Origin: Edaphobacter flagellatus
GTDB lineage: Bacteria; Acidobacteriota; Terriglobia; Terriglobales; Acidobacteriaceae
DNA length: 64,000 nucleotides
Direction: 5' to 3'
Assembly (NCBI RefSeq): GCF_025264665.1
Contig: NZ_CP073697.1
Location: 1,612,001 to 1,676,000 of the forward strand
Shown here in pieces: positions 16,791-24,880 of this stretch. The notes under the pieces were generated by a model. The model was given only the letters and a program-made list of their open reading frames with translations. It made no database searches and was not told where the DNA came from. Position 1 is the first letter of the stretch, and every line of letters begins with the position of its first letter. The position numbers were made by a program, and so were the translations under genes.

Positions 16791-19175
16791 ATGGCGAGCG
16801 GGATCAATCGGCGTAAGGTACGGACCATCGTACTGGGCGTCTGTCTGCTGGTGCTGTTGATCGCCCTGTTCGGCCTCAATGCGTTCAATCACGAAGTCAG
16901 CTTTCTGAATCCCGCAACGACGGAGCAGACCTTCGTGTTCACGGGGCTTTCGGCTCTTTCGTTTTTGCTCTTCGTGGCTGTGCTGGTTCTGCTGGGACGC
17001 AATGTGCTCAAGCTTTACGACGACCAGCGCAGTCGCGTTCTGGGTTCGCGTCTGCAAACGCGCATGCTGACCAACGCGGTGCTGGTTTCGCTGGTGCCGC
17101 TCGCGTTCATGTTCTTCTTCAGCTATGGACTGATGAACCGCGCAGTCGACCGCTGGTTCTCGCAGCCGGTAACGGAGATGCGCGACGACAGCAGCCGCAT
17201 CGCGCTCGAGCTTTCGCGCTATACCGCTGCGAACGCGCGGGCCGAAGCCACATCGATTGCTTCTGCCCTTCCGGAGACGGCGATTCAAAAAGACAACGCC
17301 GGCATAGCCACACAGCATGATCAGGCAATCGACAAAGTCCTCCGCGCGCATGAGATCACGCTGCAGAACGGCTTCGCTATCGTCTATCAGGATCGCCATC
17401 CCGTCGCCTCGTTCCAGTTGCCGCAGCGGGAAGGCACGCACGCCGAGGTCAAGCCATGGCTTCCTGAAAAGTCCGCCGAGGATGGAGCAAGCCACAACGA
17501 CTCCGATTCTGTAGCAGGCGCTTCGATTGATGCCGCGATTCTGGCAGCCGCGCAACGCAACGACGAGCCTGTGTTTTCGATCAATAAAAACGACTACGCT
17601 CTCGGCACAGCGACCCTGAAGCAGGGTGGAACCGTTGTGGTCGGCTTGCCCATGCCGTACGGCATGACTGCAACCATGACCGATCTGCGTGTGCGCGCTG
17701 ACAATTATTGGAAGCTGTTTCGCGAGCGGCGCCAGATTCGCACGCTATACACCGTGCTTCTGCTGATGATGACCGGGCTGGCACTCTTCGCATCGACCTG
17801 GCTGGCACTGCATCTTTCCAAACAGGTGACCAAGCCCGTTGAATCGTTGGCCGATGCAATGGACGCCATCGCAGCAGGTGACTACGGACATCGTGTGCAG
17901 GAGAGCTCCACCGAGGAACTGCGCGAACTTACCCGCAGCTTCAACCACATGGCCGCCGACCTTGAAGGAAGCCGCCGCGCCGTAGAGGAATCGACCATTC
18001 AGTTGAGCGCTGCCAATGCTGCTCTCGAAGCTCGACGAGGCGAGCTCGAAACAATGCTGGAGACGATTCCCAACGGAGTCGCCACTCTGGATTCGGAGCG
18101 CCGCGTCGTCGTAGCCAACCGCGCGCTGAGCGAAATGATGGACCCCGGCGGTCAGAATCCCTTCTTCGGCCACACCATCGAAGAAGTCTTTCCTGCCGAG
18201 GTTGTCGAGGTGCTGGATCGCCTGATCAAGCGCAGCCACAGAATGGGAACCGCTTCGAGCGAGCTCGAAATAGCCGCACCGGGCAAATTCGGTGGAACGC
18301 TCAATCTGCTCGCAACGGTTGCGCTTTTGGAGACGACGTCGGGCAGCGAACGGATGCGCCGCGAGCACTGCGGCTATGTGATCGTCCTCGAAAACGCAAC
18401 AGAGTTGCTGCGTGCGCAGAAGCAATCGGCATGGAAAGAGGTCGCCCGGCGCGTCGCGCACGAGATCAAGAACCCTCTGACTCCGATCAGCCTGAGCGCA
18501 GAACAGATTCGCCGTCACATCGATCGGCTTGCCGAGACCTTGAACGTCCACTCCATCGAATCCCCTTCACCCGCAGTGATCCGCCGATCGAGCGAGGTCA
18601 TCTCCAGTTCGGTTGAGAGCATGCGCTCGCTGGTCGATCAGTTCTCGGCGCTCGCAGAGTTTCCCGCCGCACAGCCGCGCCCTGCCGATCTGAATACAAT
18701 CGTCGATAACTCGCTCGCGCTATTCGCAGGCAGGCTGCAATCGATCAAGATCGTACGCCACATGGAAAGAGGCCTTCCGCTCGTGATGGCGGACCCTGAA
18801 GCGTTGAAGCGCGCGTTGAGCAACCTGATCGACAACGCTGCCGAAGCGATGCAGTCGAGCCTGCTGCGCGAGCTGCATATCTCAACCTGCCTGCTGGAAA
18901 ACGGCATGGTGGAGTTGACCATCGCCGACACCGGCTCCGGCCTGACCGACGAGATGCGCGAGCGGCTCTTCCTTCCTTACTTTTCGACCAAGCAGCGCGG
19001 CACCGGACTCGGTCTCGCTATCGCCGGCAAGATCATTCAAGAACATCAGGGAACAATTCGTGCAGAAAAGAATGTGCCTGCCGGAGCGAAGTTCATCATT
19101 GAGCTGCGAACCGCAACAGCAGAGAGCGAGCCGGAGACGGGCGCGGATGCAACACAAGGGAGATTGACGGCTTGA
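16791..19175 (+). CDS. NtrY-like sensor histidine kinase
   Basis: This is a 794-residue membrane kinase. Hydrophobic segments lie at about 11-33, 47-68, 94-116 and 314-335 with a periplasmic domain between the last two, followed by HAMP (about 336-395), PAS (about 420-520), a HisKA domain with H557 in VAHEIKNPLTP, and an HATPase_c domain with DTGSGL and GTGLGLAIAGKI. This order matches NtrY of the NtrY/NtrX system, linked in proteobacteria to nitrogen or redox sensing. Its TGA overlaps the TTG start of the response regulator by 4 bp. The ligand is unknown. Confidence 0.88.
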   Translation: MASGINRRKVRTIVLGVCLLVLLIALFGLNAFNHEVSFLNPATTEQTFVFTGLSALSFLLFVAVLVLLGRNVLKLYDDQRSRVLGSRLQTRMLTNAVLVSLVPLAFMFFFSYGLMNRAVDRWFSQPVTEMRDDSSRIALELSRYTAANARAEATSIASALPETAIQKDNAGIATQHDQAIDKVLRAHEITLQNGFAIVYQDRHPVASFQLPQREGTHAEVKPWLPEKSAEDGASHNDSDSVAGASIDAAILAAAQRNDEPVFSINKNDYALGTATLKQGGTVVVGLPMPYGMTATMTDLRVRADNYWKLFRERRQIRTLYTVLLLMMTGLALFASTWLALHLSKQVTKPVESLADAMDAIAAGDYGHRVQESSTEELRELTRSFNHMAADLEGSRRAVEESTIQLSAANAALEARRGELETMLETIPNGVATLDSERRVVVANRALSEMMDPGGQNPFFGHTIEEVFPAEVVEVLDRLIKRSHRMGTASSELEIAAPGKFGGTLNLLATVALLETTSGSERMRREHCGYVIVLENATELLRAQKQSAWKEVARRVAHEIKNPLTPISLSAEQIRRHIDRLAETLNVHSIESPSPAVIRRSSEVISSSVESMRSLVDQFSALAEFPAAQPRPADLNTIVDNSLALFAGRLQSIKIVRHMERGLPLVMADPEALKRALSNLIDNAAEAMQSSLLRELHISTCLLENGMVELTIADTGSGLTDEMRERLFLPYFSTKQRGTGLGLAIAGKIIQEHQGTIRAEKNVPAGAKFIIELRTATAESEPETGADATQGRLTA

Positions 19176-20551
19176 ACCACGTTCTTATCGTCGATGATGA
19201 GGCGGAGATACGCGAGGCGCTGGAGAGCATCCTGCGCGAAGAAGGCTATCTGGTCACGACCAGCGCAACGGCCACAGAAGCGCTCGAGCTGATCCGCGAT
19301 GCCGACTACGACGTCGTGCTTCTGGATATCTGGTTACCGGACAAGGACGGACTGGAGACGCTTGGCGAGATTCGCCGCGAAGATCTGGCGAGTCCGCCTG
19401 AGGTTGTCATCATCAGTGGACACGGCACAATCGAATCGGCCGTGCGCGCGACGAAGCTTGGCGCGTATGACTTTCTTGAAAAACCGCTGTCGCTGGAACG
19501 CACGCTGATTGTCGTCAAGAATGCCATGCAGGCGCGGCAAATGCGCGCTGACAACGTCGAGTTTGCACGGCAACTTACAGCACGCAATAATGTCACCGGG
19601 CAAAGCGTTGCGATGAAAGCTCTGCGTCAGCAGATCAAGCTGATGGCTCCCACGAACGGACGCGTGCTGATTTTCGGTGAAAGCGGCACGGGCAAGGAGC
19701 TGATCGGACGCGCCATCCACGCCGCCAGCCTGCGCAAAGAGCGCCCCTTCGTTGAGCTGAACTGCGCCGCGATCCCAGAGGACTATATCGAAAGCGAACT
19801 CTTTGGCTACCGTCACGGAGCCGTGGCCGGAGGCTCGCAGGAAAAACGTGGCACCTTTGAACGCGCCGACGGCGGAACGCTCTTCCTCGACGAAGTCGGC
19901 GACATGAGCCTGAAGACACAGGCCAAGGTGCTGCGCGCTCTCGACGAGCAGCGCTTTCTCCCTGTGGGAGCCTCCAACCCTGTCCACGTCGATGTGCGCG
20001 TCATCGCGGCAACGAACAAAGACCTTGAAGAAGAGATCGCGCGCGGTAACTTCCGCGAGGATCTGTTCTACAGACTGAATGTCATCCCCTTCTATGTGCC
20101 GCCACTTCGCGACCGCAAGGAAGATATTCCGCTGCTTGTAAAAGAATTTCTGGAAGAATTCGGCCAGCAGTATGGGCGGCCTCACGTGGAGATGACAGAA
20201 GAGGCACTGAACACGCTGCGTCAGTATCACTGGCCTGGCAACGTGCGCGAGTTGCGCAATCTGGTTGAGCGTGTCCTGATCCTCAATCCCAAGATTCATA
20301 AGATCGAGAAGAAGCATCTGCCGATGCTTGTCTATCGCGGGCCAAAGCTCACCGATTCAGGACGGATCAGTACGAAGGGCGAGGAGTTCTCGAGCCTTGT
20401 CGAAGCGCGAGAAGCATATGAGCGCGACTTCATCCTGAAGAAGCTGGACGAGTTTCACGGCAACGTGAGCCGCGCCGCTGAAGGGCTTGGCCTCGAACGC
20501 AGCCACCTCTACCGCAAGATGAAGGCCCTTGGCGTCAATGTGAAGGAGTAA
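19172..20551 (+). CDS. NtrX-like response regulator with AAA+ domain
   Basis: This 459-residue protein has a receiver domain (1-120; phospho-acceptor D52 in LLDIW, signature ISGHG, K104), an AAA+ sigma54-interaction-type domain (about 140-370; Walker A GESGTGKE 169-176, Walker B GGTLFLDE 234-241) and a Fis-type helix-turn-helix at about 425-459. The GAFTGA loop that contacts sigma54 reads GAVAGG (216-221). NtrX proteins of alphaproteobacteria likewise lack GAFTGA, so direct sigma54 activation is doubtful. TTG 19172 overlaps the kinase stop, with GGGAGA upstream. Confidence 0.9.
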   Translation: MNHVLIVDDEAEIREALESILREEGYLVTTSATATEALELIRDADYDVVLLDIWLPDKDGLETLGEIRREDLASPPEVVIISGHGTIESAVRATKLGAYDFLEKPLSLERTLIVVKNAMQARQMRADNVEFARQLTARNNVTGQSVAMKALRQQIKLMAPTNGRVLIFGESGTGKELIGRAIHAASLRKERPFVELNCAAIPEDYIESELFGYRHGAVAGGSQEKRGTFERADGGTLFLDEVGDMSLKTQAKVLRALDEQRFLPVGASNPVHVDVRVIAATNKDLEEEIARGNFREDLFYRLNVIPFYVPPLRDRKEDIPLLVKEFLEEFGQQYGRPHVEMTEEALNTLRQYHWPGNVRELRNLVERVLILNPKIHKIEKKHLPMLVYRGPKLTDSGRISTKGEEFSSLVEAREAYERDFILKKLDEFHGNVSRAAEGLGLERSHLYRKMKALGVNVKE

Positions 20552-20905
20552 ATCACTCGATTCAGACACACCAATGACCGGCCAAGGCAGGGTCCACCGG
20601 CTGACAGCGATTCTCCTTCGCCGGTGGCGAGCAGGAGAAATCGCGAAAATCCCACGCCCCTGCCGCCGGATACTAAGGACCGCTGGAGAACCACTCCAGC
20701 GGGAGGTAGTGAACAGATAGATGCGGCTTTTGGCCACAGGTTTGTATCCGGATACTGCCTTTGAGATTTTCGATTTTGCTTCGCGGAGGCCCGCTGCTGC
20801 TCTGGGATAATCAGAGTTGCTCTGGTGGTTCACAGCCTCGGTGGCGATCGCAGGCCGGCCGGCACGAAGGCTCGGCCCCGGCGAGAGAGGCTGCGCGCAC
20901 CCCCG
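20552..20905. other. Intergenic region ahead of ftsK
   Basis: This 354-bp gap separates the NtrX-like gene from ftsK. An 8-bp inverted repeat (CCACCGGC 20594-20601 with GCCGGTGG 20620-20627) could form a hairpin but lacks a T-run. I see no clear promoter hexamers and no gene. The ftsK frame is open back to a GTG at 20825, but the coded residues there are not typical of FtsK. Confidence 0.35.
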
Positions 20906-23551
20906 ATGAAGACCCTACGACTCGTCTCGACCCCAACCCGCAACCGCAGACTCAATGAAATCATCGGCCTGACCGTACTGGTCGGTGCGAGCCTTCTGCT
21001 GCTTGCGCTGGTCAGCTATACGCCGACGGATCGCTCGTTCAATACGGTAGGCGGCTACGCAGGTAGCCACCCGGCACACAACTGGACCGGAATTACCGGC
21101 GCATATCTCTCGGATGCGATCCTGCAGATGATCGGCATCGCGGCATTCTTCCTTCCGCTGGTCATCGGCCGGCTGGGCATCTGCTGGATGATGTCGAGGC
21201 CCGCGGGTTCGCCGATGGCAAAGACGGTTGGGCTGGTGATGTGGATCGTGTTTGCTCCCGCTGCCATCGCGATGCTTCCCGGACACCTGTTGTGGCATGG
21301 CGCGCTGCCGATCGCAGGAACCTGCGGCATTCTGCTGGCCGATCTGCTGGTAGCGTTTCTGAATCCCCCCGGGGCAACCGTCGTTCTGGCGCTGATGGTA
21401 ACTCTGTCGCTCTACCTTGCGACGACCTTCACGTTCAATACGGCACGCGAGTGGACGACGATGCGCTTCGGCTTTGCACAAAGAATGTGGGAGCGCTGGA
21501 CTGCATGGCGTGAACGCCGTCGCGGAGTTGCAATTCCTGACGAAGAAAAATACGGCACCCGACGCGAGCGCGCAGCCCTGCGTGCGGAACGTGAACGCGA
21601 GATGGCAGAACGCAAGGCGCAGGAGGCCGAAGCCAAGCTGCGCGAGCCGAACACGACACTGCTGGGCAGCCTGTTCGGCTGGCTGAGCCGCAGGAAGAAG
21701 CCGGTTGAAACAGCTACGGAAGATGAGCCGATGCTCGCGCCGGCTGAACCGTCGATGTGGCAGGCAATGCCGCGCACGATGGTGGACGCTCCGCCAGTGA
21801 CTCCATTGAGCACGGCGACAGCGGCTGCGGCTCCATTTGCCGAGGCATTGGCGAAGGCGGCGGCTCCCGTCCGTGCCATCGATGACGCGGCGAACTTTGA
21901 AGAGCCTCGCTTTGAACCGGCTCCCGTGATGCGCGAGACGGTGCCTCCGCCGGTAAAGAGGAATGTGCAGGAGATTCGCCCTGCGGCCGTTCCCGCTCCA
22001 ACTCCAATGGCGGCAGAGGATGGCATCTCGTTCGGCAAGCGCGCAGATGCCGACATCAAAGCTGTCGCAATTACTCCGAAGAGCGTGCGCGGCTACAAGC
22101 TTCCACCGTCTTCGCTTCTGCATCGGAGCGAGGAACAGACAACGATCCGTGAGGACGCGCTGCGCGAAGAGGCACGCGTGCTGGTGGAGAAGTGCGCCGA
22201 ATTCGACGTCGACGGGCAGGTGACCCACATCAATCCCGGCCCGGTGGTGACGACCTTCGAGTTCAAGCCGGATGCTGGCGTGAAGTACGCGAAGGTCACT
22301 GGCCTGGCTGACGATCTATGCCTGGCGATGGCAGCCGAGAGCATCCTGATCGAGCGCATGGCGGGCAAATCGACTGTCGGCATTCAGGTGCCGAACGCGG
22401 AGCGCGAGACAATCTGGCTGCGCGATGTCGTGGAGTGCGAGAGCTTCGCACAATCGAAGTCACGGCTGCCGATTGCGCTGGGCAAAGACATCAACGGACG
22501 CATTGTGACCGGCGATCTCGCCGCGATGCCGCACGTCCTGATCGCCGGTTCGACGGGTTCGGGTAAGTCGGTCGCGATCAACGCGATGATTATGAGCGTG
22601 CTGTTCAAGTCGACGCCGGAGCAGGTTCGCATGATCCTGGTCGATCCGAAGCGCGTTGAGCTTGGCATGTACGAGGGCATCCCGCACCTGTTTACGCCGA
22701 TCATCACGGAGGCCAAGCTGGCCGCCAATGCGCTGCGTAATGCCGTGCGCGAGATGGAGCGCCGCCTGAAGCTGCTGGCGGCAAATCACGTCCGCAACAT
22801 CGATCAGTTCAACAAGCTGTTCGACAATGGCAGCGGACATCTCTTTGAAGATGTGAATCAGGAGCCGCTGCCTTACATCATGATCATCATCGACGAGCTG
22901 GCCGATCTAATGATGCTGGATCGGGCAAACGTCGAAGAGGCGATCACACGTCTGGCGCAGATGGCTCGCGCAGTCGGAATTCATCTGGTGTTGGCGACAC
23001 AGCGTCCTTCCGTGGACGTGATCACGGGTCTTATCAAGGCGAACGTCCCGACGCGTATGAGCTTCCGCCTGGCGACGAAGGTCGACTCTCGCACGATCAT
23101 CGACTCAAACGGTGCAGAGAGCCTGCTGGGTCGTGGCGACATGTTGTATCTGCCGCCGGGAACGAGTCGCGTGCAGCGTGTACACGCTCCGTTTGTGACG
23201 GAGAAGGAGATCTCCGCGGTGACCGAGTTCTGGAAGGCGCAGGGCGAGGCCGAGTACGTGCATGGCTTCCTTGAAGGCCCGAAGGACGAGGCTGGCCGCG
23301 AGATCGATTCGAACTCAGACGGAGACGACAACGATCCGATGTACAACGATGCGGTCCGGCTGGTCTTCGAGTTTGGCAAAGCTTCGACTTCGCTGCTGCA
23401 GCGCAGGCTACGTATCGGCTACGGCAGGGCAGCTCACCTGATCGACATGATGTACAACGATGGACTGGTGGGGCCAGCAGATGGATCGAAGCCGCGTGAA
23501 CTGCTGAAGCCGGCCAACTGGTTGAGCGAAATGGATGCGGCTACCCGGTAG
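20906..23551 (+). CDS. ftsK: FtsK/SpoIIIE family DNA translocase
   Basis: This 881-residue septal DNA pump segregates chromosome ends at division. Four or so membrane helices (about 17-180) anchor it. A Pro/Ala/Glu-rich linker spans about 200-420, and the motor domain includes Walker A GSTGSGKSVAINAM, the conserved ILVDPKRVELGMYEGIPHL and Walker B MIIIDELADLM. The C-terminal gamma winged helix (about 795-865, LQRRLRIGYGRAAHLID) would read KOPS-like polar sequences. ATG 20906 (MKTLRLVS) is preferred over GTG 20825. The linker is shorter than in E. coli FtsK and resembles SpoIIIE-size proteins. Confidence 0.94.
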   Translation: MKTLRLVSTPTRNRRLNEIIGLTVLVGASLLLLALVSYTPTDRSFNTVGGYAGSHPAHNWTGITGAYLSDAILQMIGIAAFFLPLVIGRLGICWMMSRPAGSPMAKTVGLVMWIVFAPAAIAMLPGHLLWHGALPIAGTCGILLADLLVAFLNPPGATVVLALMVTLSLYLATTFTFNTAREWTTMRFGFAQRMWERWTAWRERRRGVAIPDEEKYGTRRERAALRAEREREMAERKAQEAEAKLREPNTTLLGSLFGWLSRRKKPVETATEDEPMLAPAEPSMWQAMPRTMVDAPPVTPLSTATAAAAPFAEALAKAAAPVRAIDDAANFEEPRFEPAPVMRETVPPPVKRNVQEIRPAAVPAPTPMAAEDGISFGKRADADIKAVAITPKSVRGYKLPPSSLLHRSEEQTTIREDALREEARVLVEKCAEFDVDGQVTHINPGPVVTTFEFKPDAGVKYAKVTGLADDLCLAMAAESILIERMAGKSTVGIQVPNAERETIWLRDVVECESFAQSKSRLPIALGKDINGRIVTGDLAAMPHVLIAGSTGSGKSVAINAMIMSVLFKSTPEQVRMILVDPKRVELGMYEGIPHLFTPIITEAKLAANALRNAVREMERRLKLLAANHVRNIDQFNKLFDNGSGHLFEDVNQEPLPYIMIIIDELADLMMLDRANVEEAITRLAQMARAVGIHLVLATQRPSVDVITGLIKANVPTRMSFRLATKVDSRTIIDSNGAESLLGRGDMLYLPPGTSRVQRVHAPFVTEKEISAVTEFWKAQGEAEYVHGFLEGPKDEAGREIDSNSDGDDNDPMYNDAVRLVFEFGKASTSLLQRRLRIGYGRAAHLIDMMYNDGLVGPADGSKPRELLKPANWLSEMDAATR

Positions 23552-23555
23552 TGCC

Positions 23556-23582
23556 CTCCCGCTGACTCATTGTCAGCGGGGG
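23556..23582. terminator. Hairpin between convergent ftsK and DUF3999 gene
   Basis: CCCGCTGAC (23558-23566) pairs perfectly with GTCAGCGGG (23572-23580) around TCATT. It lies just after the ftsK stop and overlaps the minus-strand stop at 23573. No T-run follows on either side, so it may act as a bidirectional pause or 3'-end protector. Confidence 0.45.
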
Positions 23583-24880
23583 ATGTGACGGGTAGAGCGC
23601 AGCGCGATAACCGCGAGGACGCAGATGACGCCGAGGAAGACGACCCAGATGAGTTCGGGATGGCGTTCGGTGGCGGCGCGGGTGTCGGGGCGTGCAGTAT
23701 AGATGGGATTCGGCTGCTCAGGGCCGACGCGGGCAGCGAGGATGTTGCTGCCAAGCGAGAGTGTGCGGGCATAGTCATACTGCGGAGCCTGCAGGGCACT
23801 GTCTCCGTAAAAGAGCGTGAGCGGTGCGGTGGAGGCAGCGTCGAAGCAAATCTTGCGCTCGCGCATCTCGAGTCGAACGGACTGGATGGGAAGCGGGTGG
23901 TCGTCGCCGTTGTCGATAGCGACCTCGACCTGCGCGGAACTTTGCAGGTTGGAGCCGAGCGTCGCAGGGATGCCTAGCTGCTGCTGGCGTATCTCGCGTT
24001 CGGCCTGTGTCATCTGTACGCGGAAGATATTGCCGGTAATGGTCTCGCTGGCTTCGCGGCCTCGCGCGGAAGCGGGTACGTCGGTGGCGTGATCGTTGAT
24101 AATGACATCGCGGCTGAAATTGGAGTGATAGTCAGGGGCGAGAGTGAAGGCCACGCGCTCAACAGGAACACGTTCAGGCAGCGTGAAGGTGGCGATGGTC
24201 TGCCGGTTGCGCTGCGTGATAACGGAGGTTTCAGCGGCGAGAGCGAAAAGTGACTGCGCCTCGCGGCTGGGCGGCACGCTGGCACCCTGGACCATCTGCG
24301 GCGTGTAGCGAGCAGCAGCGGCGTGCGGCGCGGGAGAGATGCTTAGCTCGACGTGAAGATACGGGAAGCTGGATTCGACAAAAGCGAGCGTTGTGTTGCG
24401 GGAAAGATGCTGCGCGGTGAGGTCAAAGAGAGTGAACTCCCCGAGGCGCGTCCCGGAGCCGCCCGGAGCATCGGAGCCAGTGACCGTAGCTGTGGCGATA
24501 AAGTCGTGGCCGTCAAGGTCGAGGGCGACGTTTGTATAAGGCCGTTGCGGCATGGCGAGATCGAAAACGATAGCATTGCCACGCTGGCCGAGGTTCATCA
24601 CGCGTGCAGGCTCGGTGTCGGGCTGCGCGGGTTCGCTGAGCGTGACCGCATAAGGGATATCGTGCGCGTCAGAAGTCTGCGGATAAAGACGCAGGTCTTT
24701 GAGCGAGGCCGAAGAGTGAGCGAAGGTGCCAGCGTCAATGACGGCGCAGTTGGTGCCAGCACCGGCGGGGACGATCGACCGCTGGTAGTGGAAGTACTGC
24801 GGCGCAGGCTCAGGCGCGTTGCCCGTGCTGCTCGCAGAGGTTTGCCAGAGGAGCAGAGCGATGAGAGCAAGATGCTTCAA
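23573..24880 (-). CDS. DUF3999 family exported protein
   Basis: This 435-residue protein has a signal peptide (about 1-17, LALIALLLWQTSAS), a long beta-rich periplasmic region and one C-terminal membrane helix (about 408-427, WVVFLGVICVLAVIAL) followed by a short basic tail. This layout and the adjacent DUF2339 gene match the DUF3999/DUF2339 pair seen in many Gram-negative genomes. The start is TTG 24880, overlapping the TGA stop of the upstream DUF2339 gene, so the two are translationally coupled. Function is unknown; a membrane complex with DUF2339 is an inference. Confidence 0.8.
   Translation of the reverse strand: MKHLALIALLLWQTSASSTGNAPEPAPQYFHYQRSIVPAGAGTNCAVIDAGTFAHSSASLKDLRLYPQTSDAHDIPYAVTLSEPAQPDTEPARVMNLGQRGNAIVFDLAMPQRPYTNVALDLDGHDFIATATVTGSDAPGGSGTRLGEFTLFDLTAQHLSRNTTLAFVESSFPYLHVELSISPAPHAAAARYTPQMVQGASVPPSREAQSLFALAAETSVITQRNRQTIATFTLPERVPVERVAFTLAPDYHSNFSRDVIINDHATDVPASARGREASETITGNIFRVQMTQAEREIRQQQLGIPATLGSNLQSSAQVEVAIDNGDDHPLPIQSVRLEMRERKICFDAASTAPLTLFYGDSALQAPQYDYARTLSLGSNILAARVGPEQPNPIYTARPDTRAATERHPELIWVVFLGVICVLAVIALRSTRHIPR

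Noticed and set aside
15771..17555. 594-codon open frame on the minus strand
   Set aside because: It is antisense to ald and the kinase gene, both with strong motifs; no start signal or domain.
20594..20627. Terminator after the NtrX-like gene
   Set aside because: The 8-bp inverted repeat has an 18-nt loop and no T-run, so it is too weak to call a terminator.
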